NCBI GenBank assembly: GCA_964425585.1
Contig: CAYRMG010000023.1
Location: 1-20,082 of the forward strand
Length of the DNA: 20,082 nucleotides
Direction: 5' to 3'
Origin: Aquifex sp964425585
GTDB lineage: Bacteria > Aquificota > Aquificia > Aquificales > Aquificaceae
In this document: one piece after another, positions 7,011-15,285 of the stretch
Position numbering within the stretch: position 1 is the stretch's first letter
Layout: the number at the start of each line of letters is the position of its first letter
Program-made: the position numbers and the translations under genes
Notes under the pieces: generated by a model
Database searches by the model: none
Seen by the model: the letters and a program-made list of their open reading frames with translations, nothing else
Told to the model about the DNA's origin: nothing

Positions 7011-7869
7011 CGGGAAATCCCTTTCCAAGAAAATTAGAGAGGAGATAAAAAGTGAGATTGAAAACTTCAAAAAGAGAGGCTTTAGAAATCCAGCCCTTGC
7101 TGTTATACTTGTTGGGAATGACCCGGCAAGTGAGATATACGTAAACAATAAAAGAAAGGCTTGCGAAAAGGTAGGAATAAAATCCCTGTTTTACCACCTC
7201 CCGGAAGACGTTTCCGAAGAAAAGCTCCTCGGTCTTATATATGAGCTAAACCAGGATGAAGAGGTTGACGGTATTCTCGTTCAACTTCCTCTACCCAAGC
7301 ATATAGACCAGACAAAGGTAATTCTTTCTATCTCTCCCGAGAAAGATGTAGATGGATTTCACCCCGAAAATATGGGAAAGCTCGTAGCCCAAATAGATGA
7401 CGGATTTATTCCCTGCACACCTCTGGGTATAGATATGCTGTTAAAACACTACGGAATAGAACCAAAAGGAAAAGATGTCACCATAGTGGGTGCCGGTTTC
7501 ATAGTCGGAAGACCGCTCGCTCTGCTTCTCCTTTGGAGGAACGCAACGGTGAGTATTTGCCACATTCATACTAAGGATATAAGAAAGTTTACAAAAGATG
7601 CCGATATTCTCATCTCCGCCACCGGAGTTCCACACCTTATAAAGGCGGATATGGTGAAAGATGGAGCCGTTGTGATTGATGTAGGGATAAGCAGGCTGAA
7701 CGGAAAGATTGTGGGAGACGTTGATTTTGAGAATGTGAAAGAAAAAGCTTCCGCAATAACGCCCGTTCCCGGCGGAGTAGGACCCATGACCGTAACTGCA
7801 CTCCTTCTAAACACGCTAAAGGCTTACAAAAGAAAGTTTTCTCACTTGATTTCTACAACAAATCCGTAA
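6994..7869 (+). CDS. folD: Methylene-H4-folate dehydrogenase / methenyl-H4-folate cyclohydrolase
   Basis: 291 aa, normal FolD length. It oxidises 5,10-methylene-tetrahydrofolate and hydrolyses the product to 10-formyl-tetrahydrofolate. Seen: YVNNKRKACE (Tyr49, catalytic Lys53), DGILVQLPLPKH (92-103), KDVDGFHPEN (117-126), PCTPLG (140-145) and PVPGGVGPMTVT (258-269). Odd feature: the near-invariant GRSxIVGxP loop reads GAGFIVGRP (166-174), and the usual CHSxT reads CHIHT (189-193). The Arg and two Ser residues that in NADP-dependent enzymes contact the 2'-phosphate are therefore missing, which may mean NAD use. Ribosome binding site GAGGT (6981-6985) is 8 nt before ATG 6994. The last 28 bp overlap the convergent TPR/SPOR gene. 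Confidence 0.95.
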   Translation: MAVILDGKSLSKKIREEIKSEIENFKKRGFRNPALAVILVGNDPASEIYVNNKRKACEKVGIKSLFYHLPEDVSEEKLLGLIYELNQDEEVDGILVQLPLPKHIDQTKVILSISPEKDVDGFHPENMGKLVAQIDDGFIPCTPLGIDMLLKHYGIEPKGKDVTIVGAGFIVGRPLALLLLWRNATVSICHIHTKDIRKFTKDADILISATGVPHLIKADMVKDGAVVIDVGISRLNGKIVGDVDFENVKEKASAITPVPGGVGPMTVTALLLNTLKAYKRKFSHLISTTNP

Positions 7870-8885
7870 ATTCCCAGCTTTTTTAGCTCTTCCCTTGCCT
7901 TTAATGCATCATCCGAGTTTTTAAATCTTCCATAAATTACCTTGTATATATCGTTTACATGAATAATTCTTAACTCCTTTAAGCCCTTATTTTTAAGCGT
8001 ATTTACAAGATTTTGGGCTCTTTCTTTGGTTGAGAATGCACCTAGCTGAACGACAAAATAGCTTTCCTTTTTCTTCTTTTCCTTCTTAAAATTCCTTTGT
8101 TCTTTTAATTCTTTTAGTTTCTCGACTAAAACCTTTTCATGTTCTTCTTTTAGAATTCTTGAGAGTAGTTTTCTTACCTCTTCCCTTTGCTCTTCCGTAA
8201 GTTTTTCCTTTTCCAGTAGCTTCCTTATTATGGCTTTTGCCCTTCTGTAATTTCCCAGCCTGTAGTTTAGTTCCGCAATTTTATATAGAATGTAGTTATC
8301 TCGGTATCCGTTCCTAAGAAGGGATTTGTATATCTCAAGGGCTTTTTTATATTCTCCTCTTTCTTCGTATGCTTCCGCAAGCTCAAACTGAGCGGGGAAA
8401 AAGTTAGGATTGTAAGCTACAGCTTTTTTAAGGTATTTAAGATATAAATCTTCCCCACTTAACCTTTTGTATATTAGTGCGAGATGATAATAAGCCTCGT
8501 GTCTCTTCTCAAAGTAGTCATCTTCTGCGGCTTCCTTAAGGAACTTTATAGCCTTGTTGTAATTCTTTATCTTGGAGTAAAGTATTCCCAGGTTCATTTT
8601 AGCTTCCGTGAAGTTCGGGTTCAGACGAATAGCCTTAAAAAAACTCTCTTCGGCTTTTTTATACTCTCCAACTGCCATGTATGTCAGTCCGAGCTGATTC
8701 CATATACGGGGCTCGTTGGGATTCAAGCTCAGAGCCCTTTTAAACCTTGCTATTGCTTCCGAATAGTTAGCCTCATGATAAGCCGCAAGTCCGAGGTCAT
8801 AATGAACCTTCCAGAAATTCCTATCTTGAGACTTTGAACAGGATACAAGCAATAAAAAAAGAATGAAGGGAAAAAACTTTCTCAT
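7842..8885 (-). CDS. TPR and SPOR domain lipoprotein
   Basis: 347 aa. The signal peptide ends in a lipobox, LLVSC, with lipidated Cys16, so the protein should sit on a membrane facing the periplasm. About six TPR units follow from residue 25 to 230, for example YDLGLAAYHEANYSEAIARF ending in LNPN. A Lys/Glu-rich coiled linker (about 232-272) leads to a C-terminal SPOR domain (about 273-347; SYFVVQLGAFSTKERA, VIYGRFKNSDDA). SPOR domains bind septal peptidoglycan stripped of stem peptides, while TPRs assemble protein partners. The role is probably in cell division or wall assembly. It lies 6 bp downstream of another SPOR gene without a good ribosome binding site, so is probably translationally coupled. 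Its stop lies inside the convergent folD 3' end. Confidence 0.85.
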   Translation of the reverse strand: MRKFFPFILFLLLVSCSKSQDRNFWKVHYDLGLAAYHEANYSEAIARFKRALSLNPNEPRIWNQLGLTYMAVGEYKKAEESFFKAIRLNPNFTEAKMNLGILYSKIKNYNKAIKFLKEAAEDDYFEKRHEAYYHLALIYKRLSGEDLYLKYLKKAVAYNPNFFPAQFELAEAYEERGEYKKALEIYKSLLRNGYRDNYILYKIAELNYRLGNYRRAKAIIRKLLEKEKLTEEQREEVRKLLSRILKEEHEKVLVEKLKELKEQRNFKKEKKKKESYFVVQLGAFSTKERAQNLVNTLKNKGLKELRIIHVNDIYKVIYGRFKNSDDALKAREELKKLGIYGFVVEIK

Positions 8886-8891
8886 AACCGT

Positions 8892-9455
8892 TTATTTTCT
8901 AACATACACCGCTTCTTTGAAGTGGGACAAAACGATTCTTTTAGCTTCCCTTAAGTTTCTTGCATTTACGTATACGTAAACCCTGTAGAAACCCTTCCTT
9001 TTTACAACTTCAGCCCTGAAACCTTTTTTCTTTGCCATTTCCTTCATTTTGTAGGCGTTATTCTTATACCTAAAGGAACCAATCTGGAACTTATAGGTTT
9101 TTGTTATCAGCTTTTTCCGTGTTTCCGTTTTCTTTTCAACGGTTTTAACCTTTTGCTCTTCTTTTTTTGGAGTCATTGGTTTTTCTTGGGTTTCTTGTTT
9201 TTGTTCAGTTTGTTTTGGCTGTTCCTGCTTCGGAATTTCAGCTTTTTTCTCTTCTTTTTTCTCTTCTTGAGGGGGTTTTATCGGGGATACGGGTTTTATA
9301 ACTATCGGAGGGGGTTGATTTTTGGCGTTCTGTTGTTTTAACCACGTATCTATACCCAAGTAAAATAATATAAGACCAACCAAAACAGCTCCAAGGAATA
9401 TTAACCTTTGTTTGCTTTGGGGAATTAACTTGCTTTTGTTTCCCTTATCTTCCAT
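8892..9455 (-). CDS. FtsN-like membrane protein with SPOR domain
   Basis: 187 aa. A short cytoplasmic N-terminus is followed by one membrane helix (about 18-36, RLIFLGAVLVGLILFYLG), so the C-terminus is periplasmic. Residues about 45-115 form a low-complexity Pro/Lys/Glu/Gln linker. Residues about 117-187 form a SPOR domain (TYKFQIGSFRYKNNAYKM, GFYRVYVYV). This is the layout of FtsN and related division proteins that bind denuded glycan strands at the septum. It lacks recognisable FtsN-specific segments, so the name is by architecture only. A ribosome binding site GGGAGGT (minus strand) precedes the ATG, and an extended -10 lies upstream. First gene of a two-gene SPOR unit, divergent from the dab operon. 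Confidence 0.85.
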   Translation of the reverse strand: MEDKGNKSKLIPQSKQRLIFLGAVLVGLILFYLGIDTWLKQQNAKNQPPPIVIKPVSPIKPPQEEKKEEKKAEIPKQEQPKQTEQKQETQEKPMTPKKEEQKVKTVEKKTETRKKLITKTYKFQIGSFRYKNNAYKMKEMAKKKGFRAEVVKRKGFYRVYVYVNARNLREAKRIVLSHFKEAVYVRK

Positions 9456-9474
9456 ACCAACCTCCCTTTTAATG

Positions 9475-9483
9475 ATTTTAGCA
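9475..9483 (-). promoter_or_regulatory. Extended -10 promoter of the SPOR gene pair
   Basis: Read on the minus strand the sequence is TGCTAAAAT, a TGn extended -10. A start about 7 nt downstream would give a leader of roughly 12-13 nt that still contains GGGAGGT before the ATG at 9455. No good -35 is visible. Confidence 0.45.
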
Positions 9484-9530
9484 GTTTCGGTTTTCCTTCA
9501 TAGTCTTTTCTTTTTCTCATTGCTATAATC

Positions 9531-9539
9531 TTTGTTCCA
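9531..9539 (+). promoter_or_regulatory. Extended -10 promoter of the dab operon
   Basis: TGCTATAAT is a near-perfect extended -10 (TGn plus TATAAT). The -35 region is poor, as expected for extended -10 promoters. Transcription would start near 9546, on or just before the ribosome binding site GGAGG (9546-9550), which is 7 nt before dabB ATG 9558. It faces away from the SPOR promoter about 50 bp to its left, within a 102-bp intergenic region. Confidence 0.55.
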
Positions 9540-9557
9540 ATTTTCGGAGGTAGAGTA

Positions 9558-11930
9558 ATGGAATACGGAGTTTTATTCTTGATTCTCATACAGCTCATTT
9601 CTGCATTCCTCGTATACACACAGAGAAGTGAAACAACCGCTGTGAAACTAAGTATTTCTCTTACGCTTACAAACTTCTTTCTATCCGCATTGCTCCTTAT
9701 AACGGGCTCTTTCGGAAGTTTTAAGCTTTTTGGAGTGCTTGAGTTTCTTCCCGATAGACTCGGTCTCCTTCTCGCTACGTATATACTCCTTGTGAGTTCA
9801 GTAGTTCACAAGTATGCGGAAAATTATATGAAAGATGATGAGGGATACAGACGCTTTTACTTCCTCCTTGACCTTATGACCGCAAACCTTATTCTTCTCG
9901 TAATATCTGGAAACCTTCTTCTTCTTTTCCTTTCCTGGCACACAATGGGCTTTCTTCTTACTCTCATGCTTAACCATAACTACGCTAACCCTCAGGCGGT
10001 CAAGTTTGCAAATCTATCCTTTATAATCCACAGACTTGCTGATGTTCCGTTGCTTATATCCATCGTTCTCCTCTTTAAGGAATACGGAACCCTTAGCATT
10101 CCGGAGCTTGAAAAGATTATTCTTTCAAATCAAGATTATAGCTTTACCCTCTGGATTGTTCCATTACTTGTAGTTATATCCGCCATGATTAAGTCCGCAC
10201 AAATTCCCTTTCACCTTTGGCTTGTTTACAGCATGGAAGGACCCACGCCCGTATCCGCACTTATGCACGCGGGTATAGTAAACGCGGGAGCATTCCTCGT
10301 AAACAGGTTAGCATTTACATTCACCCATGAGAACATTGCCCTTCACCTTGCCTTTTTCGTTGGTTCTCTAACTGCAATTTTGGGTTCCGCTCTTATGTTA
10401 CTCCAGAACGATGTTAAAAAGGCTCTCGGATACTCAACGGTGGGACAGATGGGATACATGGTTATGGAGTTCGGAATAGGTGCTTTCGCACTTGCGGTTT
10501 ACCATATGATGGCACACGGAATATTTAAGGCAACCCTGTTTCTTTATTCGGGAAATGTTATACATAACGCACGGAAGGACCCAAATATTCCCGAGGATGA
10601 GGTTTACTCATTCATAACGAAAGGAAAACAGGTAGCGAAAAGGGTTCCGTTAATAGCCTATATCTTTTTTACCGTTGTGATTCCCCTTCTCATCGTTATT
10701 CTTGTTCACTTGATTGTTGAAAAGCACTTTTTAAAGTATGAAACACAGCTAATAATCCTTATATTCGCTTGGGCTACCGCGGCTCAGGCGGTTGTTAGCA
10801 CCTTCAGGGCATGGAGAGAAAGACCCTTATTCAGTTTTCTGCTCTCCGTTTTATCACTTCTTACATTTCTTCTCATATACGTGGTTATGGGGCACAGCCT
10901 TAATAACTTTCTCTATCCCAATCAGACACTGATAGAGAGAATTTACGAAAAGTCTTTTTCAGACCCTGTTCTCTTATTCGGGGAAATGATACTCATAGGT
11001 CTTATAATCGTTGCAGGGTGGATATTAATATATTTTGCAAACAAGGAGAAGTTCTTAACCATAAACCTTTTCCTGTATACTCAGCTCTCAAGGGAACTCT
11101 ATTTTATGGACCTTTATGAGTTTATTAAGGATATTTTCATAAGGCTTTCCAATGTTTTAAGGAACCATTACGTAATTATTCTGCTTTCACTCGTTCTACT
11201 TCTTTATATGGCTTCGGAGATGAGCACCGAAGAGACACTCGTTACCCTCCTTTCAGGCTTCCTTATTCCGCTTTTACCCGTTGGGTATGTTACGGTTCAG
11301 TTTCTAAAGGGAAAGGACTATTTCTGGTATGCCCTTCTCCCCCTTCTCGGTATTCTTGTAATTGATACTTATACCGTTCCCTCGGAAGTGAAAGCCGTTG
11401 GGCTCACTACCTTTTTCTTCTTTACCATCAGACTTTTAACGTCGCGAAACTTGGTAGACTTTACCGCGGAACTCTTCGGAGCCCTTCTTTCCCTAGTCTG
11501 GATATTGGAAGGAAATTATATATACATTCCCGCACTGATGTTATCCCCGATTCTCTTTGTGTTCCTGAGAGATTACCTAAGGAAATATTACGGAACTACG
11601 GAGTTCGGGTTTATAAAAGGATTGATGAAAAACAGTCCAAAGCTTTCCACTCTCGTTATACTTCTTATTACCTATTCTTACGGAATGCCCCTGCTTCTTA
11701 CCTTTGGTGCTATTTACGAGGGAGTATATCTATATACGGAAATGTCATTTTTATTCCTTCTCTTATGGATTATTCTCAGCTCAGCACTATTTTGGAAAAT
11801 CGGAAAGAATCTCTTCTTCAAACCTTCCGATTTCCTATACTTTGATGTCGGTGATAAGATTTTCCGACTCGGAGTCCTTCTCTGGGTAGTTTCCTTTACT
11901 CTCGGTCTTATCATACCTTACGGAGGTTAA
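9558..11930 (+). CDS. dabB: DabB: proton-channel-like subunit of inorganic carbon transporter, extended
   Basis: 790 aa, highly hydrophobic. Residues about 65-450 form an antiporter-like domain related to NuoL/MrpA. KSAQIPFHLWL (212-222) carries the conserved mid-membrane Lys, and MEGPTPVSALMHAGIVNAGAFL (226-247) is the DabB form of the channel signature. Family knowledge: DabB couples ion flow to CO2/bicarbonate capture by its partner DabA. The NuoL channel Glu in the WE motif is replaced: the protein reads SWHTMG (126-131). From about 500 a NuoL-like C-terminal segment (RELYFMDLYEF) appears, then roughly 255 more residues with about eight membrane helices, making it far longer than the roughly 500-550 aa I would expect. 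dabA starts 3 bp downstream, its ribosome binding site overlapping this stop. Confidence 0.88.
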   Translation: MEYGVLFLILIQLISAFLVYTQRSETTAVKLSISLTLTNFFLSALLLITGSFGSFKLFGVLEFLPDRLGLLLATYILLVSSVVHKYAENYMKDDEGYRRFYFLLDLMTANLILLVISGNLLLLFLSWHTMGFLLTLMLNHNYANPQAVKFANLSFIIHRLADVPLLISIVLLFKEYGTLSIPELEKIILSNQDYSFTLWIVPLLVVISAMIKSAQIPFHLWLVYSMEGPTPVSALMHAGIVNAGAFLVNRLAFTFTHENIALHLAFFVGSLTAILGSALMLLQNDVKKALGYSTVGQMGYMVMEFGIGAFALAVYHMMAHGIFKATLFLYSGNVIHNARKDPNIPEDEVYSFITKGKQVAKRVPLIAYIFFTVVIPLLIVILVHLIVEKHFLKYETQLIILIFAWATAAQAVVSTFRAWRERPLFSFLLSVLSLLTFLLIYVVMGHSLNNFLYPNQTLIERIYEKSFSDPVLLFGEMILIGLIIVAGWILIYFANKEKFLTINLFLYTQLSRELYFMDLYEFIKDIFIRLSNVLRNHYVIILLSLVLLLYMASEMSTEETLVTLLSGFLIPLLPVGYVTVQFLKGKDYFWYALLPLLGILVIDTYTVPSEVKAVGLTTFFFFTIRLLTSRNLVDFTAELFGALLSLVWILEGNYIYIPALMLSPILFVFLRDYLRKYYGTTEFGFIKGLMKNSPKLSTLVILLITYSYGMPLLLTFGAIYEGVYLYTEMSFLFLLLWIILSSALFWKIGKNLFFKPSDFLYFDVGDKIFRLGVLLWVVSFTLGLIIPYGG

Positions 11931-11933
11931 GAC

Positions 11934-14900
11934 ATGGAACTCGGAAGAAAGTTATATATAAGGTCTCTTGTAAATATAGCAGCTGAGCCGATATCCTTCT
12001 TTTGGCCTATGAGAAACTTCGTCCATCACAATCCCCTGCACGAGCTTGAACACTTACCCTTTGAGGAAGCGATAAAGCTCGGGCAAAAGATATTTAAGGG
12101 AAAACCCTTCCTCAGCAGGAAAGACTACGTAAAGCTGATGGAGAAGGGCTATATAAGTAAAAAAATTCTAAAAAGAAAAATTGAGGAATACCTCCAATCA
12201 AAAGACGTTCCGCTGAATGAGGAAGATATCCTGAGGCTTATGAGTTCTCCCGATTTGAAACCCTATAAGAATGCTTACCTTTTCAAAAAAGCTGACCCCG
12301 AAATAGTTTGGAAGATAAGGGAAAAATTTGAAGAAAACCCGCAAGATGTCTTAAATGAACTTCTTGAGAGTATAGGTGAGACAAACACCCTTCTTGACGT
12401 TGTTGATTCACTTTTCGGAGAAAATCTCAACGAAACGGTTAACGAGCTTCTTATAAAAGCTGTTCTTGATTTCCTTGATGAGGGACAATCCGTAGTTGAA
12501 ATGCCGAACAGAAAAGAGGGTTTCTTTAAAGCATGGAAGGAGCTATCCCGTAAGAACTTAAGATACCTGGTTAAAGGTGGAAGGGAGATTTTTGAGATTG
12601 TTGAAAAGTTTGAAGAGCCAGAAGAGGTTATAGACGATACTCTCAGGTATTTCGGTATTCCCGAGGAAAAGTGGGAGAGCTTTCTAACCCTTGAGATTGC
12701 CAAGTTAAAGGGATTTGCGGGATATATAAGGTGGAGATATCACAACAAGCATTATTATTTCCAGAAAGTTTATCCCACCGATATAGTTGAGTTTGTAGCT
12801 GTAAGATTAGCCCTTGAGAGGGGACTTCTTACCCATAAATCCAAAAAACATTATACAAGGCTCACCTATTACGGCCTCAAGGAGTTCTTTCAAAAGGAAC
12901 CGCTTAAGGCTTATCTTATGTATGAGTATCATTCGGGAAGAGCCTTCGGAGAATACGTCTCATCACTTCCCGAGTATTTTGAAAATCCGACAAAAATTCT
13001 GAAGGCTTACCTCAACTACAAATCCCTTTCCAGAGCTCAGAACTTTGCTATTTTCCTCCAAGACTGGTTGGGACAAAAGGTAAAACATCTCTCCGAGAAA
13101 GAATTAATAAAACTCGTGGAGTTTTACGAGGAGTTCAAGGAAGATGAAGGACTTATATGGCTTAAAGCTCTTGAGGAAACCTTAATAAGTAAGTTAATTG
13201 ACGGTGTAAAAAAAGCGAAAAGGGAATATGAAAAGCCGAAGGCTCAAGCACTCTTTTGTATAGACGTCCGCTCCGAAAGATACAGACGCAATCTTGAGAG
13301 GATGGGTAATTACGAAACTTACGGTATAGCGGGATTTTTCGGGGTTCCTATGGCGTTCGTTGAGCTCCATAAAGGACATGAGGAGTTTCTCTGTCCCGTT
13401 CTACTGAAGCCGAAGAACGTGGTTCTTGAAGTTCCCAAAAAAATAGAGGAAGTATCTGAAAGTCTCTTTCACGCGGTTGAGGAAATCCTTCACGACTTGA
13501 AGCAAAACGTTCTTACCCCTTATATAACCGTTGAGGCAATAGGTTTCCTTTTTGGTTTTGATTTTATAGGTAAAACCTTTATGCCCTATTCCTATTCAAA
13601 ACTTAGGGAGAAATTCCTTGAAGGTCATGAAGATGTTGATTACATAATAAACAAGCTTCCCAAAGAAGAAATAGAGCGCATAATCAGGGAGGTCTACAGG
13701 ATAACTATAAAGAAGGTTTTAAAGTATGAATTCGGTGTAGGAGAAAATCTCATATGGGACGGGCTCCTTGATGAGATATACAGGCTTTGTATGGAGGAGG
13801 GAAAGGATACGAAGGAACTTGAAAAGTTAGGATTCAATGAAGAAAGGGTAAAGGAACTTCTTGAGAAGCTCAGGAACGTCTATAAGGTTGACAGGGGCTA
13901 TAGGAACATCCTTTATGAGAGGTTAAGTATGCTAGGTTTTTCCGTGGAGGAACAGGCAGCGCTTATATCAAGAGCTTTACAGGTTATAGGATTAAAAGAG
14001 TTTGCCCCCATTGTTCTTGTTATAGGACACGGAAGTAAATCGGATAACAATCCTTACGAATCCGCCCTTGATTGCGGAGCTTGCGGTGGTGCTTCGGGAC
14101 TTTATAACGCAATAGTTTTTTGCAGAATGGCAAACAACCCAGAGGTAAGGAAGTTAATAAGGGAACGCTTCCATATAGATATACCCGACGATACGTATTT
14201 TGTTCCAGGTCTTCACAATACAACCACCGATGAGGTTACCCTTTACGAGACGGAGAGACTTCCCGAAAAGGCAAGGGAAAAGTTGAAGGAAATAGAGGAG
14301 GACCTCCGAAGGGCTTCCGTTCTCACAGCCCTTGAGAGGTATGATGAGCTCTTTCAAGAAAACAGGGAAGAGGAAGCAAGGAAAACTTATAAAGTTGCGG
14401 AAAACGCTTACGATTGGTCTCAGGTAAGACCGGAGTGGGGACTCTCGGGTAATTACGCCTTTGTTATAGGGGGAAGGTATTTAACAAAACACCTCAACCT
14501 TCAGGGGAAGGTTTTTCTCCACTCTTACGACTACAGAATAGATAAAAAGGGTTTCCTGCTTGAGGTTATACTATCGGGACCTATGATAGTCGGGCAGTGG
14601 ATAAATATGGAACACTACTTCTCAACCACGGATAACGAGGTTTACGGAAGCGGTAGCAAGATTTACCACAACGTTGCGGGAAGGTTCGGTGTTGTGAGCG
14701 GAAACTTCAGTGACCTCAGGACGGGGCTTCCTTCCCAAACAGTTCTAAAAGGTGATGAACCCCACCACATACCTGTAAGGCTTATAGTTCTGCTTGAAGC
14801 TCCTTTTGAGTTTGCAAAAGGTGTTATAAACCGTGTTTATGCGGTTAGAGAACTCATTAAAAACGGCTGGGTAAATTTCCTTATATACGACCCGGAAAAG

Positions 14901-14957
14901 GGTAAGTTTTTCAAGTATGAAAAGGAGTGGAAGGAGGTAAAAGATGAAGAAACTTAA
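11934..14957 (+). CDS. dabA: DabA: DUF2309 zinc subunit of inorganic carbon transporter
   Basis: 1007 aa. DUF2309/DabA resembles a beta-carbonic anhydrase and is thought to hydrate CO2 in one direction when driven by DabB. Zinc and active-site residues fit: CIDVRSE gives Cys442 and Asp444, and VIGHGS gives His699 followed 15 residues later by Cys714 in ALDCGACGG. That 15-residue His-Cys spacing matches the characterised Halothiobacillus protein. The N-terminal FVHHNPLHELEH (29-40) is another family hallmark. There is no signal peptide; it is soluble or peripheral on the cytoplasmic face. Ribosome binding site GGAGG lies at 11923-11927. The 3' end overlaps the PII-like gene by 14 bp, giving a dabB-dabA-regulator operon. 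The likely job is supplying bicarbonate/CO2 for autotrophic carboxylations. Confidence 0.94.
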   Translation: MELGRKLYIRSLVNIAAEPISFFWPMRNFVHHNPLHELEHLPFEEAIKLGQKIFKGKPFLSRKDYVKLMEKGYISKKILKRKIEEYLQSKDVPLNEEDILRLMSSPDLKPYKNAYLFKKADPEIVWKIREKFEENPQDVLNELLESIGETNTLLDVVDSLFGENLNETVNELLIKAVLDFLDEGQSVVEMPNRKEGFFKAWKELSRKNLRYLVKGGREIFEIVEKFEEPEEVIDDTLRYFGIPEEKWESFLTLEIAKLKGFAGYIRWRYHNKHYYFQKVYPTDIVEFVAVRLALERGLLTHKSKKHYTRLTYYGLKEFFQKEPLKAYLMYEYHSGRAFGEYVSSLPEYFENPTKILKAYLNYKSLSRAQNFAIFLQDWLGQKVKHLSEKELIKLVEFYEEFKEDEGLIWLKALEETLISKLIDGVKKAKREYEKPKAQALFCIDVRSERYRRNLERMGNYETYGIAGFFGVPMAFVELHKGHEEFLCPVLLKPKNVVLEVPKKIEEVSESLFHAVEEILHDLKQNVLTPYITVEAIGFLFGFDFIGKTFMPYSYSKLREKFLEGHEDVDYIINKLPKEEIERIIREVYRITIKKVLKYEFGVGENLIWDGLLDEIYRLCMEEGKDTKELEKLGFNEERVKELLEKLRNVYKVDRGYRNILYERLSMLGFSVEEQAALISRALQVIGLKEFAPIVLVIGHGSKSDNNPYESALDCGACGGASGLYNAIVFCRMANNPEVRKLIRERFHIDIPDDTYFVPGLHNTTTDEVTLYETERLPEKAREKLKEIEEDLRRASVLTALERYDELFQENREEEARKTYKVAENAYDWSQVRPEWGLSGNYAFVIGGRYLTKHLNLQGKVFLHSYDYRIDKKGFLLEVILSGPMIVGQWINMEHYFSTTDNEVYGSGSKIYHNVAGRFGVVSGNFSDLRTGLPSQTVLKGDEPHHIPVRLIVLLEAPFEFAKGVINRVYAVRELIKNGWVNFLIYDPEKGKFFKYEKEWKEVKDEET

Positions 14958-15270
14958 CCTTTACGAGATGAAAAAGCTTGAGGTAATTGTAAGGGGTGAG
15001 GACCTGGACTTTGTTATAGACCTTCTTGAAAAAGCGGGGGTCAAAGGGTATACGATAATTCACAACCTTTCGGGAAAGGGAAGTCACGGATTTCACGAGG
15101 GACATCTCCTTTTTAACGAAGAGGATGTTCTCGTTATGGTAATATCCGTAATGCCCGAAGAACAGGTGGAAGCAGTCCTTGAAGGATTAACCCCATTTTT
15201 TAACAAGCATTCAGGTGTTGTATTCGTCTCAGATGTAAAAGTAAGCAGACTTGAGAAGTTCAAGAAGTAA
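14944..15270 (+). CDS. PII-like regulator of the DAB transporter
   Basis: 108 aa, the size of PII-superfamily trimers. LEVIVRGEDLDFVIDLLEKAGVKGYTII matches the PII beta-alpha-beta start. A short T-loop-like segment (about 43-55, NLSGKGSHGFHEG) follows, then DVLVMVISVMPEEQVEAVLEGL and FFNKHSGVVFVSDV. It lacks the classic PII T-loop Tyr segment and is nearer the PII-like proteins found beside bicarbonate transporters. Such proteins bind adenine nucleotides and/or bicarbonate and gate the transporter. ATG 14944 is preceded by AAGGAGGT (14931-14938), inside the dabA 3' end. A second in-frame ATG at 14968 has no comparable site. The overlap with dabA argues for coupled expression and a regulatory role in this system. 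Confidence 0.82.
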   Translation: MKKLNLYEMKKLEVIVRGEDLDFVIDLLEKAGVKGYTIIHNLSGKGSHGFHEGHLLFNEEDVLVMVISVMPEEQVEAVLEGLTPFFNKHSGVVFVSDVKVSRLEKFKK

Positions 15271-15278
15271 GGTAAAAT
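15251..15278 (+). promoter_or_regulatory. Promoter of ilvE, probably leaderless
   Basis: TTGAGA (15251-15256), a 16-nt spacer and TAAAAT (15273-15278) form the best -35/-10 pair in the window. The -10 ends 7 nt before ATG 15286, so the transcript would begin at or next to the start codon. No Shine-Dalgarno is suitably placed. The -35 lies within the end of the PII-like gene. Confidence 0.55.
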
Positions 15279-15285
15279 CTTTTCC

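Noticed and set aside
12275..12703. A 142-codon minus-strand open frame inside dabA.
   Set aside because: Ser/Arg-rich shadow of the Glu/Lys-rich DabA frame; no motif.
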